DNA of 64,000 bases from assembly GCF_020520425.1 (NCBI RefSeq), contig NC_079487.1:82403141-82467140 (forward strand), given 5' to 3'. The notes beneath the pieces were generated by a model. That model was not told the DNA's origin. It made no database searches and saw nothing but the letters and a program-made list of their open reading frames with translations. A program made the translations under genes and the position numbers. The DNA is from Spinacia oleracea. Lineage: Eukaryota > Streptophyta > Magnoliopsida > Caryophyllales > Amaranthaceae. Shown piece by piece: positions 24,601 through 36,600 of the stretch. Each line of letters begins with the position of its first letter. Position 1 is the first letter of the stretch.

Positions 24601-27600
24601 CCATCCTTGTCCTTTTTCAGTTTGAAAACCCATTTGCTTCCAATGGCTTGATAGCCATCTGGCAAATCGACCAAATCCCATACTTGGTTTTCAGACATGG
24701 AGTCCAATTCAGATTGCATGGCTTCTTGCCATTGCTTGGAGCTAGGGCTCGTCATAGCTTGTTTGTAAGTCGCAGGTTCATCACTTTCAAGTAATAGAAC
24801 GTCATAGCTCTCGTTCGTCAAAATACCTAAGTACCTTTCCGGTTGAGATCTATATCTTTGCGATCTACGCGGGGTAACATTTCTAGATTGACCATGATTC
24901 TCACCAGATTCTTCTAAAGATCTCTGAGTTTCATCCTGAATGTCATCTTGAGCATTCTCTAGAGTTTGTTGTTCGACTCGAATTTCTTCGAGGTCTACTT
25001 TTCTCCCACTTGTCATTTTGGAAATGTGATCTTTCTCCAAAAAGACACCATCTCGAGCAACAAACACCTTGTTCTCAGATGTATTGTAGAAGTAATACCC
25101 CTTTGTTTCCTTTGGATAGCCCACAAGGATACATTTGTCAGATTTTGGATGAAGTTTGTCTGAAATTAATCGTTTGACGTATACTTCACATCCCCAAATC
25201 TTAAGAAAAGACACATTTGGAGGCTTTCCAAACCATAATTCGTATGGAGTCTTTTCGACAGCTTTAGACGAAGCTCTATTTATAGTGAGTGCAGCTGTAT
25301 TTAGTGCATGTCCCCAAAATTCTAATGGAAGTTCGGCCTTACCCATCATTGACCTGACCATGTCTAGCAAGGTTCTGTTCCTCCGTTCCGACACACCATT
25401 CCATTGTGGTGTTCCAGGAGGAGTCAATTCTGATAGAATTCCACATTCTTTCAGATGGTCATCAAATTCATAGCTCAGATATTCACCGCCTCTATCAGAC
25501 CGCAGTGCCTTAATCTTCTTGCCTAATTGATTCTCTACTTCACTCTGAAATTCCTTGAATTTGTCAAAGGATTCAGACTTATGCTTCATTAGGTAGACAT
25601 AACCATACCTACTGAAGTCATCAGTGAAAGTGATAAAGTAGCTGAAACCACCTCTAGCATTTGTACTCATTGGTCCACATACATCTGTATGGATTAAACC
25701 CAATAGTTCATTTGCTCTTTCTCCAACTTTAGAGAAAGGTTGCTTTGTCATTTTGCCAAGTAAACATGATTCGCATTTACCATAATCCTCTAAGTCAAAT
25801 GGTTCTAGAATTCCTTCCTTTTGAAGTCTTTCTAAGCGTTTCAAGTTTATATGGCCTAATCGACAATGCCACAGATAGGTGAGATCTGAATCATCCTTTT
25901 TGGCCTTTTTTGGTATTTATGTTATATACTTGTTTGTCGTGATCTAATAAATAAAGTCCATTGACTAATCTAGCAGATCCATAAAACATCTCTTTAAAAT
26001 AAAACGAACAACTATTGTCTTTTATTAAAAAGGAAAATCCCTTAGCATCTAAGCAAGAAACTGAAATGATGTTTTTAGTAAGACTTGGAACATGGAAACA
26101 TTCTTCCAGTTCCAAAACTAGCCCGGAGGGCAACGACAAATAGTAAGTTCCTACAGCTAATGCAGCAATCCGTGCTCCATTTCCCACTCGTAGGTCGACT
26201 TCACCCTTGCTTAACTTTCTACTTCTTCTTAGTCCCTGTGGATTGGAACATAAGTGTGAGCCACAACCTGTATCTAATACCCAAGAAGTTGAATTAGCAA
26301 GTATACAGTCTATAACGAAAATACCTGAAGATGGAACGACTGTTCTGTTCTTCTGATCTTCCTTTAGCTTCAAGCAATCTCTCTTCCAATGCCCCTTCTT
26401 CTTGCAGTAGAAGCATTCGCATTCAGAAGTGGGTTGACTGACCTTCCTCTTTACAGATTTGGCGCCAGTTTGCTTAGTTGGGCTGGCCTTGTTGCCACCT
26501 TTCTTAGCATTCCTCTTCTTTCCAGATTTCTTGAACTTGCCCCCACGCACCATAAGCACATCCTGCTTATCACTTTTGAGCGTCTTTTCAGCGGTCTTCA
26601 GCATACCGTGAAGCTCAGTGAGCGTTTTGTCCAGACTATTCATACTGTAGTTCAGTTTGAACTGATCATACCCGCTATGAAGAGAATGGAGGATGGTGTC
26701 TATAGCCATTTCCTGAGAAAATTGCTGATCCAGCCGACTCATATTCTCAATGAGTCCAATCATTTTGAGAACATGTGGACTTACGGGCTCGCCTTTCTTA
26801 AGCTTGGTCTCAAGAATTTGCCTATGAGTCTCGAATCTTTCGACTCGAGCCAGATCTTGGAACATGTTCTTCAACTCACTGATGATTGTGAAAGCATCTG
26901 AGTTGATGAACGTTTTCTGCAGATCCGCACTCATGGTGGCGAGCATTAGACATTTCACATCCTTGTTGGCATCAATCCAACGATTGAGGGCTGCCTGAGT
27001 GACCCCGTCGCCTGCAGCTTCGGGCATCGCCTCATCTAGGACATACTCCTTTTCTTCCTGCATAAGAACTATTTGCAAGTTCCTTTTCCAGTCAAGGAAG
27101 TTTTTCCCGTTCAACTTCTCCTTTTCGAGAATTGATCGAATGTTGAATGAATTGTTGTTTGCCATATTAAAAACTACAATTGAAAAGAATAAACAAATAA
27201 ATAACCATTCACAGTTTCTCTTAATAAACTTAAATTCTAGCATACATGCATAATTCAATGTTTATTAAGCATTTTATTCAAGTTATGTGTTCCGGCAGGT
27301 GTGAATAAAATGATTCCAAGATCCTAAAATCATTGAAGAACTAAGCACAGTTTGTCGACTTAATCCTAGAACATCTTAGGTAAGCAAAAGCCTTTTGCTA
27401 ATAGTCTAGAAACTATTCTTGGTTGATAGGTACGTCTAAGAACTTATTAGGTAAACCTATCGATTTTGCCATGACATAAAAGGACTCCTTACTTATATCG
27501 TTGAGTTTCACCAAAACTAACATGTACTCACAATTGTTTGTGTACCTTGCCCCTTTAGGACCAATAAGTAACACCTCGCTGAGCGAAAACTATTACTAGA

Positions 27601-30600
27601 TTGATGTAAAGGATATCCAAGCAAGTGTATATTTTGGCATGGCACCTTTTAACTCAATTTTTTTTTTAAGTATGGAACTTAAGGCTCTTACTATGTTGGT
27701 TAGATTTTAAGTGAACCAAAATCCTTAATCATGCAACATAATCAAGCTTTTGATCTCATGCATTTTAAGACATATTTAAAAGCAATAAATAACTTAAAAC
27801 ATGCATAAGATAAATGTGATCTAGTATGGCCCGACTTCATCTTGAAGCTTTGACTTCAAAGTCCGTCTTGAAAATCTCCGTGGGAGGCACCATTTTCTTC
27901 AAATAGGATAAGCTATAACTAATTACAACTATTTGATGGTTCGCAGACCATATTTGAATTGAAAAATAACTTTGGTACTTTAGACCAATTACATTCAAAT
28001 TAATGGTACGCAGACCATATTTTCTATCCTATTTGGGCCATACTAGTCACTTCATAACCTGCAAAACAGTACATATACAATATATATACCATTCACCCAT
28101 TCATTATCATGAATGGCCCACATAGCTGGTTAGTAAAACACATTATGCATCACGTAAACATTTGCAGCAATTAATCAAGGGCACCAATAATCTACCAATT
28201 ATTCAGTCCTTATTAATTCTAATCAAGTTGTTTTAACCTTAAGGATTTGTAGACCTAATCAAGAGTTTATGACTAAAAAGCGCTCCCACTTAAACCAATA
28301 AATTCATATGCTTTACTAATTTTAAACATAAAAATGTATTTCTAGTCTAACCGGAAACATACAAATTTAATTAAAATTTAAAGCTCATATAAATTTATAA
28401 TTGAATCCAAAAAGTTTAATTTAATTTCAGTCGTTATTTAAATTAATTCATGATTTTAATTTTAGTAAAATAATTAGAATAAATAAAATTTATTATAATT
28501 ACAATATTCAAAATTAAAATCCAAGAAAATAATTTAAATTATTAATTTTAAAATTAATTAAAATTACGTGAACTGAAATTTTCAAATTAAACATTCAAAA
28601 CGATCTAATCGTAACGCAAACACCCTACGCATTGCACGCCCATGGGCCGCACGCACACAGCCATTGCTGGCCATGTGCGCGCAACCCATGCGCTCGTCGC
28701 ATAGCTGCTGCATCTTCCATCGCAAGCCATCGCACGCTGTGGTGCTCGCTGCGCGCGCGCCACCGCTCGTCGCACGCGAGCCATCGCTCACAGTGCGCGC
28801 TCGCCAGCGCTCGCTGCGCGCGCTCCATAGCTCGCTGTGCGCGCGAGCCATTGCTCGCTGTGCGCGCGAGCCATCGCTCGCTGAGCGCGCGAGCCATCGC
28901 TCGTTGTGCGCGCGAGCCATCGCTCGCTGTGCGCGCGAGCAACGCTGGGCGCAGCGCTCGTGGCACGCGAGCTTGCGCTCGCTGCGCGCGAGGCTGCGCG
29001 CTCTTGCGCGAGGCAGTGCGCGTTGTGGCGCAGCTCGCTTGCTGCCCACACGCGACTGCCTTGGCTTGCCTTTTGCCCATGCCCATTTGTTCATAGCTCG
29101 TGGCCCACGACACAAGGCAGGGCTGCTGCCTTGTGCTCGTGCACCATGCCTTGCTCATTGCATTGGTGCCGCACGGGGGACGAGCTCCCTTGCTCGTCGT
29201 CGCATGCCCGCACTATACAACACCTCTTAAGGGTTACACGAAGCGTCCATTGCTTTGTGCGTGCAAGTTATATGAACGAATCGCATAAAAATTTAAAATT
29301 TATATTTAAAATTAATGACAAATTAATAAATAATATTAATTTCATAATTTTAGGGCGAAAAATCGAAAATTTATTATTCAATTGATTTCCGATTGTTATG
29401 GATTCAAGTCTAGGTCATAAAAATTTAAAATTTATCATAAATTTACAATTTTTATAGTGGTTTTTAATCATAGGTTTCTAATTAAATTATAATTAATTAT
29501 GAAAATCAAATTAATTCTAAATTATTCTAATTTTCAACAAATTAATCATAATTACAAATTAGATTGCATAATTAACAAGGCTAGGCATTCAAACTTGTTA
29601 AACATATACAGTAGGTCAATCAAAAATTCAAGATTTATCAACAAGAATCGCAAATATTTAATTTAACATCTTAAATTTACGAAATTTTGCATTCGAAAAA
29701 CTAAAACCTTCGAAAAGTCATAGTTAGGCTTCGAATTTGAGAATTCTGGGTTCGGCAGAAAAATATTTTTTTGTCAAAATTTTAGAATGCCTTTTACATG
29801 CGAAATTGACACAAAAATCACTCGATTTGGATGAGTAACGAAGAAACTGCCGAAAAACTGCGTACGTATAATTAAATAAACGCAATTTGCAATTAATTAA
29901 CAATTACGAAAATTAATCACCCCTTTTAATTCTTGCAAATTTGTAATATTTAACCATGTTCATGCAAATTAGATTATGAAAATAATAAGGGGCTCGTGAT
30001 ACCACTGTTAGGTTATGATACATATGATATTACATAAATCATGCGGAAACAACCATTAACCCAGGAATACATATTATTTACACATAGTCATATAGCATAA
30101 TTTAGATGCATACTCTTTGTTGCGTGCCCTCCCTAGCTGCGCCCGAACCGAACAAGAACAAGTCTTTAGGACTCCAAGTGTCGTCCCTCCGTAGATAGTC
30201 CACAGCACGTCCGGATCCGCCTTAAGATTGACCAACTAGAATCGCCCTTAAGGTACTAGAATTTTCGGCACTTTTGAGCAAGATGTGTGACTGAATTTTT
30301 CTCTCAAAAACTCACTTTGAATACTTTAAAACTCGTTATAAATTGTGAACCCAGGCCACATATTTATAGGGGTATGGAAAGAGAATTGGAATCCTATTAG
30401 GATACGAATTAATTAAACTTAGAATCCTACAAGAACTCTAATTAATTAATTTATCAAATAGAATTAGGAATTTAATCATTAACCGAACTCTGCACGTTTT
30501 AGGAATCGTGCATGAACACAAACTCACACACACACACACGGCAGCCACGATGGGCCGCCCATGCGCGTGCGTGCGAGCAGCAGCCCACGCAGCGAGGCCC

Positions 30601-33600
30601 ACGCAGCCGCGGCCTTGGCGCGCGCTGGGCCTGCCTTGCGGTAGGCCTGGGCGCTGCCTTGGCTGGGCTTGTGGCGCGCGTTTGGCTTGCTGGGCGATGG
30701 CCTGGCTTCGAGCTGGGCCCTCGTCCGGCAGGCCTCGTCCGATGCTTATTCGTACGATACGCTTCCGATTAAATTTCCGATTCCGGAATTCATTTCCGAT
30801 ACGAACAATATTTAACATTTCCGATTCCGGAATTAATTTCCGTTTCGAACAAATATTTAATATTTCCGTTTCCGGAATTATTTTCCGATTCCGATAATAT
30901 TTCCGATTCTGACAATATTTCCGTTTCCGGCAATATTTCCGATTCTGGCAATATTTCCATTTCCGATACGTACCATGTTTCCGTTTCCGGCAACATCTAC
31001 GACTTGGATAATATTTATATTTCCGATACGATCCATATTTCCGTTTCCGGCAATATCATCGTTTCCGGAGTATTCATTTCTTGCCTGTGACGATCTCAGC
31101 TCCCACTGAAACCAAGATTCGTCGATTCCGAATATCCATAGATGGAGTATCTAATGCCATTAAATACTTGATCCGTTTACGTACTATTTGTGTGACCCCA
31201 CGGGTTCAGTCAAGAGTAAGCTGTGGATTAATATCATTAATTCCACTTGAACTGAAGCGGCCTCTAGCTAGGCATTCAGCTCACTTGATCTCACTGAATT
31301 ATTAACTTGTTAATTAATACTGAACCGCATTTATTAGACTTATCATAGAATGCATACTTGGACCAAGGGCATTATTTCCTTCATCCCCCTCTTTGCAAAA
31401 TCAGCCCATGAAATTAAGAGAAACCAAAAACTGAGAAAAAAGAAAAAAAAAAAGGAATTCTATCTCCCTGCTCCCCTCACTCAGAACCTCCCCCCAATCC
31501 AACCTATCATCCTCCTTCCATCATGGTTTTAACCATCCCAAAATTACCCCAAATGAAGTCATGACCCTAGCCAAAGAAATAGGCATGTCCTTCAATGGCT
31601 CTGAGGAAGAACTGCACTCAAGAATTGATCCATTCTTGAAAATCAACAGTGCTACTGGGACGGCAGCAACTCCTAATAGTCGTGTGTTTCAGACTCAATT
31701 AAAAATCTTTACTTATGATTATTCTCTCATGGAACATTGGAGGGCTGAATGCCCGAATTGAAAGGAGCAGCCTTCGAAGGCTCATCCTCACCCACAGACC
31801 AAACCTCATCCCCATCCAAGAAACAAAGATGGAGTCTATCAATAAAAAAATGTTGAAGTCGATATGCAACGATGACCATTCCGAATTTTCCTTAAGCCCT
31901 TCACAAGGTAACTCCGGGGGACTTCTATCCGTGTGGCAGAACGATTTCTTCTCCACGGAATCCTGCAAAATCAACAGAAACTGGATTTCCCTATGTGGTG
32001 TTTTCCCGAAAATGAAATTCAAGGGTTGTATTATCAATATTTAAAATCCATGTGATTATAATGAGAGAGCGACTGTATGGGCTGAACTTCGTGACTTTTG
32101 GATCCAAAATCGACTCCCATGCCTACTCATGGGTGATTTTAATGAGGTCTTGAGCTCTTGTGAGAGGGGAAACCATCAAGGAAACCAAAGGGGCCTGGAA
32201 GATTTCAATTGCTTCATTCAAGATGTGCTACTGACTGAAATCCCACCAACCAATGGGTGGTTTACTTGGTTCCGTGGAGCTTCAAAAAGTAAGCTTGATC
32301 GCTTGCTCGTAAACCCTGAATGGATAGCCACCTTTCCAAACTTGAAAGTTTCTCTCCTCAAAAGAAGCTTATCCGACCACTTTCCATTACTAACCAAAAC
32401 CACAGACCAAAATTAGGGTCCCAAACCTTTTCGCTTTCAAAACTGCTGGCTATCACATCCAGGTTGCTTAAAAGTCATTCGCGAAAACTGGAAAAAGGAT
32501 GACCTGATGTAGTTAAATGACAAGTTCCATCACATGAAGTTCAGTTGAAACAATGGAAAACTAATGTGTTCGAGCATATTAACCATAATATAGCAGCGCT
32601 GGAGGAAAAAATCCAAAGCCTCGACTCAGCCTCAAACAACATACCTCTTGATGAATCAGAACCGGGGGAAAGAAAAGTGGCCCAACAGGACCTCTGGACA
32701 TGGCTTAAAAGAAAAGACATGTTTTGGGCTCAAAATTCACGAGGCAAATGGCTGAAAGAGGGAGACAAAAACACACGCTACTTTTACACTTTGGCCTCCA
32801 TAAGGGAAAGGAAGAACTCAATCACTTCCCTACCCATCAATGGCTCTGATATTACTGATCCTCCAGGTTTGAAAAAAGAGGCAATAAAGTATTTCAAGAA
32901 TATTTTCACAGAAGAGCACCCCACTCAGCCCACCTTCAATGGCCTTGACTTTAGGCGCATTTCAGCCCAACAGTCCGCAACATTAATGGCATCATTCTCT
33001 AAAGAGGAAGTCGACAACGCAGTTGCTTCATGCAACTCTCAAAAGGCTCTGAGGCCTGACGGCTTCAATTTCAGTTTCATAAAAAGTGCATGGGAAATCA
33101 TCAAGGAGGATATTTATAACATGGTTGATAATTTTTGGTCGACCAATTCTCTCCCCAAAGGTTCGAATGCCGCCTGGGTTGCGTTGATACCGAAGGTAGA
33201 CACCCCGTGTGGCTTCAAAGACTTCCGCCCAATTAGCATGGTCAGTTGTATTTGTAAAATCATTGCAAATTATTGGCACATAGACTCCAAAAAGTAATGA
33301 ATCTCTTGTTGGGCCGTTTCAATCATCCTTTGTAGAGGGACGTCAGATTCTTGATGGTGCATTGATAGCAGGAGAAATAATTGAAAGGTGTAACAGGAAA
33401 AAGATCACATCCAAAGTTTTAAAATTAGATTTTCATAAAGTGTTTTACAGTGTTTCATAGGATTTCTTGGACTGGACATTAGGTCAAATGGGCTTCCCTC
33501 CTCGATGGAAGGAGTGGATAAAATCTTGTACCATGAACGCGGTTGCATCAATACTCATAAACGGCTCTCCAACAACGCCAATCAAACTTCACCGAGGACT

Positions 33601-36600
33601 CAGACAGGGTGACCCATTATCCCCCTTCCTATTTATCTTATTGTCGAAACTCTTAGTCTGGTTATTCAAAAGGCCACGACTTCAAATCTTCGGGAAGGGG
33701 TGGATGTTAGAAACGATAGTTTCAAGCTCACCCACCTCTAATATGCAGATGATACAATCCTATTTTGCCCCCTAAATCTCTAATACCTAATGAATATCAA
33801 GAAAACTCTTATATTGTTTTATCTTGCTTCGGGGTTATAAGTAAATTTCCACAAGAGTTCTTTAATCGATTTGCGAACTGATGATGTGTGGCTGCAAAAA
33901 GCTGCGGATTGCCTTCTCTGCAAAATTGGAACTCTCCCATTCACGTATTTGGGCCTTCCAATTGTCGATAACATCTCACAAATCTGCTCCTGGGATCTCA
34001 TAATCGCCCGAATGAACAAGAAATTGGCAATGTGGAAACGAAAACTTCTCTCTCTTGGGGGTTGATTAACCCTCATTAAAGCCTCTTTATCAAGTCTGTA
34101 TTTGTATTTCATGTCGGTTTTCCCTATGCCCCAGGGAGTCATTGAGAAGATAAATAAGCTACAACGTCAATTCTTATGGGGTGGCTGCCCCGAAAAAGCC
34201 TCTTTGGTCCTTGCCCCATGGAAGCTCATTGAACTCCCAAAACACCTAGGTGGGCTTAGTGTGGGTAACTTGTTGCACATGAATTTTGCTCTACTTTGTA
34301 AATGGGTTTGGCGCTATTTTAGTGAGCCTAGCGCTTTATGGAGGAGGGTAATTCATGAAAAATACGATCATCCACCCACTTTCAATATCCATGATTTTTA
34401 TACTCCCACGAAAGGTGGGCTGTGGAGGAACATTTACAAAGCTGTCCTGAGTTTTCTAGAGGCAAAATCACTCCTCAACACAAAGATCAAAACCAGCATT
34501 GGCAATGGCGTTGGTACGCTCTTTTGGCACGACGTGTGGGCCTGTGATAGGCCGCTAAAATCTGCCTTCCCGCGCTTATTTAAACTCTCAACAAACTTAA
34601 TGGCATCCGGTGCAATGACGGGGGTCTGGAATGGCCATGAATGGTTATGGTGTTTCTCATGGAAAAGACCCCCTCAGAACGCGGGATCTTGAGAAACGCT
34701 ACTCTATGAATGCTTTAATTGGTAACGTTCACATATGTCCTGAAAATGACGACTCCATGATATGGAAGCCACATAAAACGGGTGAATTTTCAGTCAAATC
34801 TCTTTGTTTCGAATTGGCAAAGCTCTCACAACACTCGGGTCAGGATGTAATCAAGGGCATTTGGCGCGGCCTTGTACCTCCTTGTATTAAACTCTTTACT
34901 TGGCTAGCACTACTAGGTAAGATCAACCCAAAGGAAAATCTTACCCATGTTGGAATTATCCCTAACAGCTAGGTAATATGAGTCCTATGTAACTCTTGCC
35001 CAGAAAATCATAATCACCTACTTCTTCATTGTAGTTTCTCATGGAAAGTATGGTCTTCGCGGCTGGACATATGGGGACTAAACTGGGTGTTTCCAGAATC
35101 CTTTGTGAGGCCTTTGATCAATGGCGAGGAATGGGAAAGGGGCTTTTCTTTAAGAAAGTTTGGATGGCTAGTTTTTTTTTTTTTATCATTATATGGACTC
35201 TTTGGAAAGAAAGCAATTCTAGAATTTTCAACAATTCCTCCTGCTCTAACCCGCAGCTCCAAGACCTTGTTCTATTACGCTTGGGATGGTGGATAAAAGG
35301 TTGGGGAGACCCTTTTTCCATACTCAAATTAGGAGATAATGAGAAACCCTTCCTGCCTCTCGTGGAACGGCTCTGAATGTAACCCTGGTTTTCTCACGAA
35401 AAAAACCCATCCCTTGTCTTGGCTACCCCCACCACGTGACCATCATATCTCAAGTGGAATGTGGATGCTTCAGTAAACATCTTCACTCAAACAACAACAA
35501 TCGGGGGAGTGCTTCGGGACCATATGAGCAGTTTCAAGTGCATGTTCTCAATCCCCATCCCTCCAATAAAGATTAACTGTGCAGAAATATTAGAAATTTA
35601 TCGTGCTGTCCAGATCTCTATCAACAATGACAATATCAAAAAGCACTCCATCGTATTGGAACCGGACTCAGTAAACGCTGTCAAGTGGTGCAATGATGAC
35701 TTGGGTGGGCCATGGAACCTAAACTTCTAGCGGAACTTCATTCGAAATGCTCATAGAAAGTGGCTGAACTTGGCAATAAATCACAAAGGAAGAAGTGCAA
35801 ATACAGTGGCTGACTCCCTAGCCAAGCAAGGGCTTGTAAGGGATGCAAAATTCCTGGCTTGGTTGTGACTACAACTTTCGTACGTATTTTTCCTATTTCG
35901 ATCTTCTTCAAAGCCCCAATAATTTGGCAGGCCTGCTTAATATTTGTACTGTGTTTCGAATTCTGCCTTTGAGCAATGAAATAAAATAAAAGCCCAACAA
36001 ATTATAAAAAAAAAGATACATTCGAAAACAAATCAAGTTTTGATGTAAATAGTACAAAAGAAGAAAATAAGGGAAAGTAACTAATTTAAAGAAGATATAT
36101 TACCTAACAAGTCGGATTTAAATGTACCCAAAAAAATGATATAATGCGATAAATATATTGATATTGAGTGGAACTGAAACTGATCGTGGTGTCCATCTAT
36201 CCAGCACACCTCATCAATCCGTTGTAAAAATAATAAACATACTACGTAGAACATAACTCCGTAGTTTTTAGACAAAACGATTGCTAAAGAAGTTTGACCT
36301 CTATTTTGCAGATACTACACGGAAAAGATATTCTTAATGAAAGAACAGATGCTGAACTCCGGTACTTGAAAAAGGCAAGTTTTTGAACTAATTATTTGCT
36401 CATAAATATTATTACGGCTTTTGTATTATTAGGTTGTGTTCTATTCACATGATTTTCAATCCTCTGAACTCGACTTATAAGAGATCATGTTCTATTTTAT
36501 TCACATTATTTTCATTTATTTTAGGAAAAATAAGTTAATAGTTAAGTTCATCTAACTGTAGACAAGTTCATATACGTTATGTAGATAAATTCAGGAAAAA

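Larger units (their letters stand above)
20942..31383 (-). mobile_element. Copia element 1, nearly complete, minus strand
   Basis: A 10,442-bp element with LTRs at 20942-22334 and 30006-31383, TG...CA ends and a 5-bp duplication tcccc (20937-20941 and 31384-31388). On the minus strand the order is 5' LTR, primer site, long leader, gag, protease, integrase, RT, RNase H, 3' UTR and polypurine tract. The LTRs differ by about eight substitutions and two indels by eye, so the insertion is young and later than the decayed LINE. The polyprotein has one frameshift and one nonsense codon. Confidence 0.95.
19017..36012 (+). mobile_element. LINE (non-LTR retrotransposon) split by a Copia element
   Basis: Identical 20-bp duplications flank the insertion (18997-19016 and 36013-36032), and the right end has an A-run. 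The LINE proper is 19017-20941 plus 31384-36012 (about 6.5 kb). It carries ORF1 (RRM-like, then a gag-like domain) and ORF2 (endonuclease, reverse transcriptase, zinc finger, RNase H), a plant L1-type layout. It lies in the same direction as the host gene. Many stops and frameshifts show it is inactive. Confidence 0.9.
18942..36311 (+). other. Intron 3, 17.4 kb, nested retrotransposons
   Basis: The donor is gtatat and the acceptor ttgcag. The LINE (19017-36012) and the Copia element inside it account for all but about 375 bp of this intron. Confidence 0.88.

Noticed and set aside
28582..29385. Overlapping open frames of 150-190 codons on both strands
   Set aside because: They are translations of the GC-rich 23-bp repeat array in the Copia leader, rich in Ala, Arg and Ser, with no protein family resemblance.
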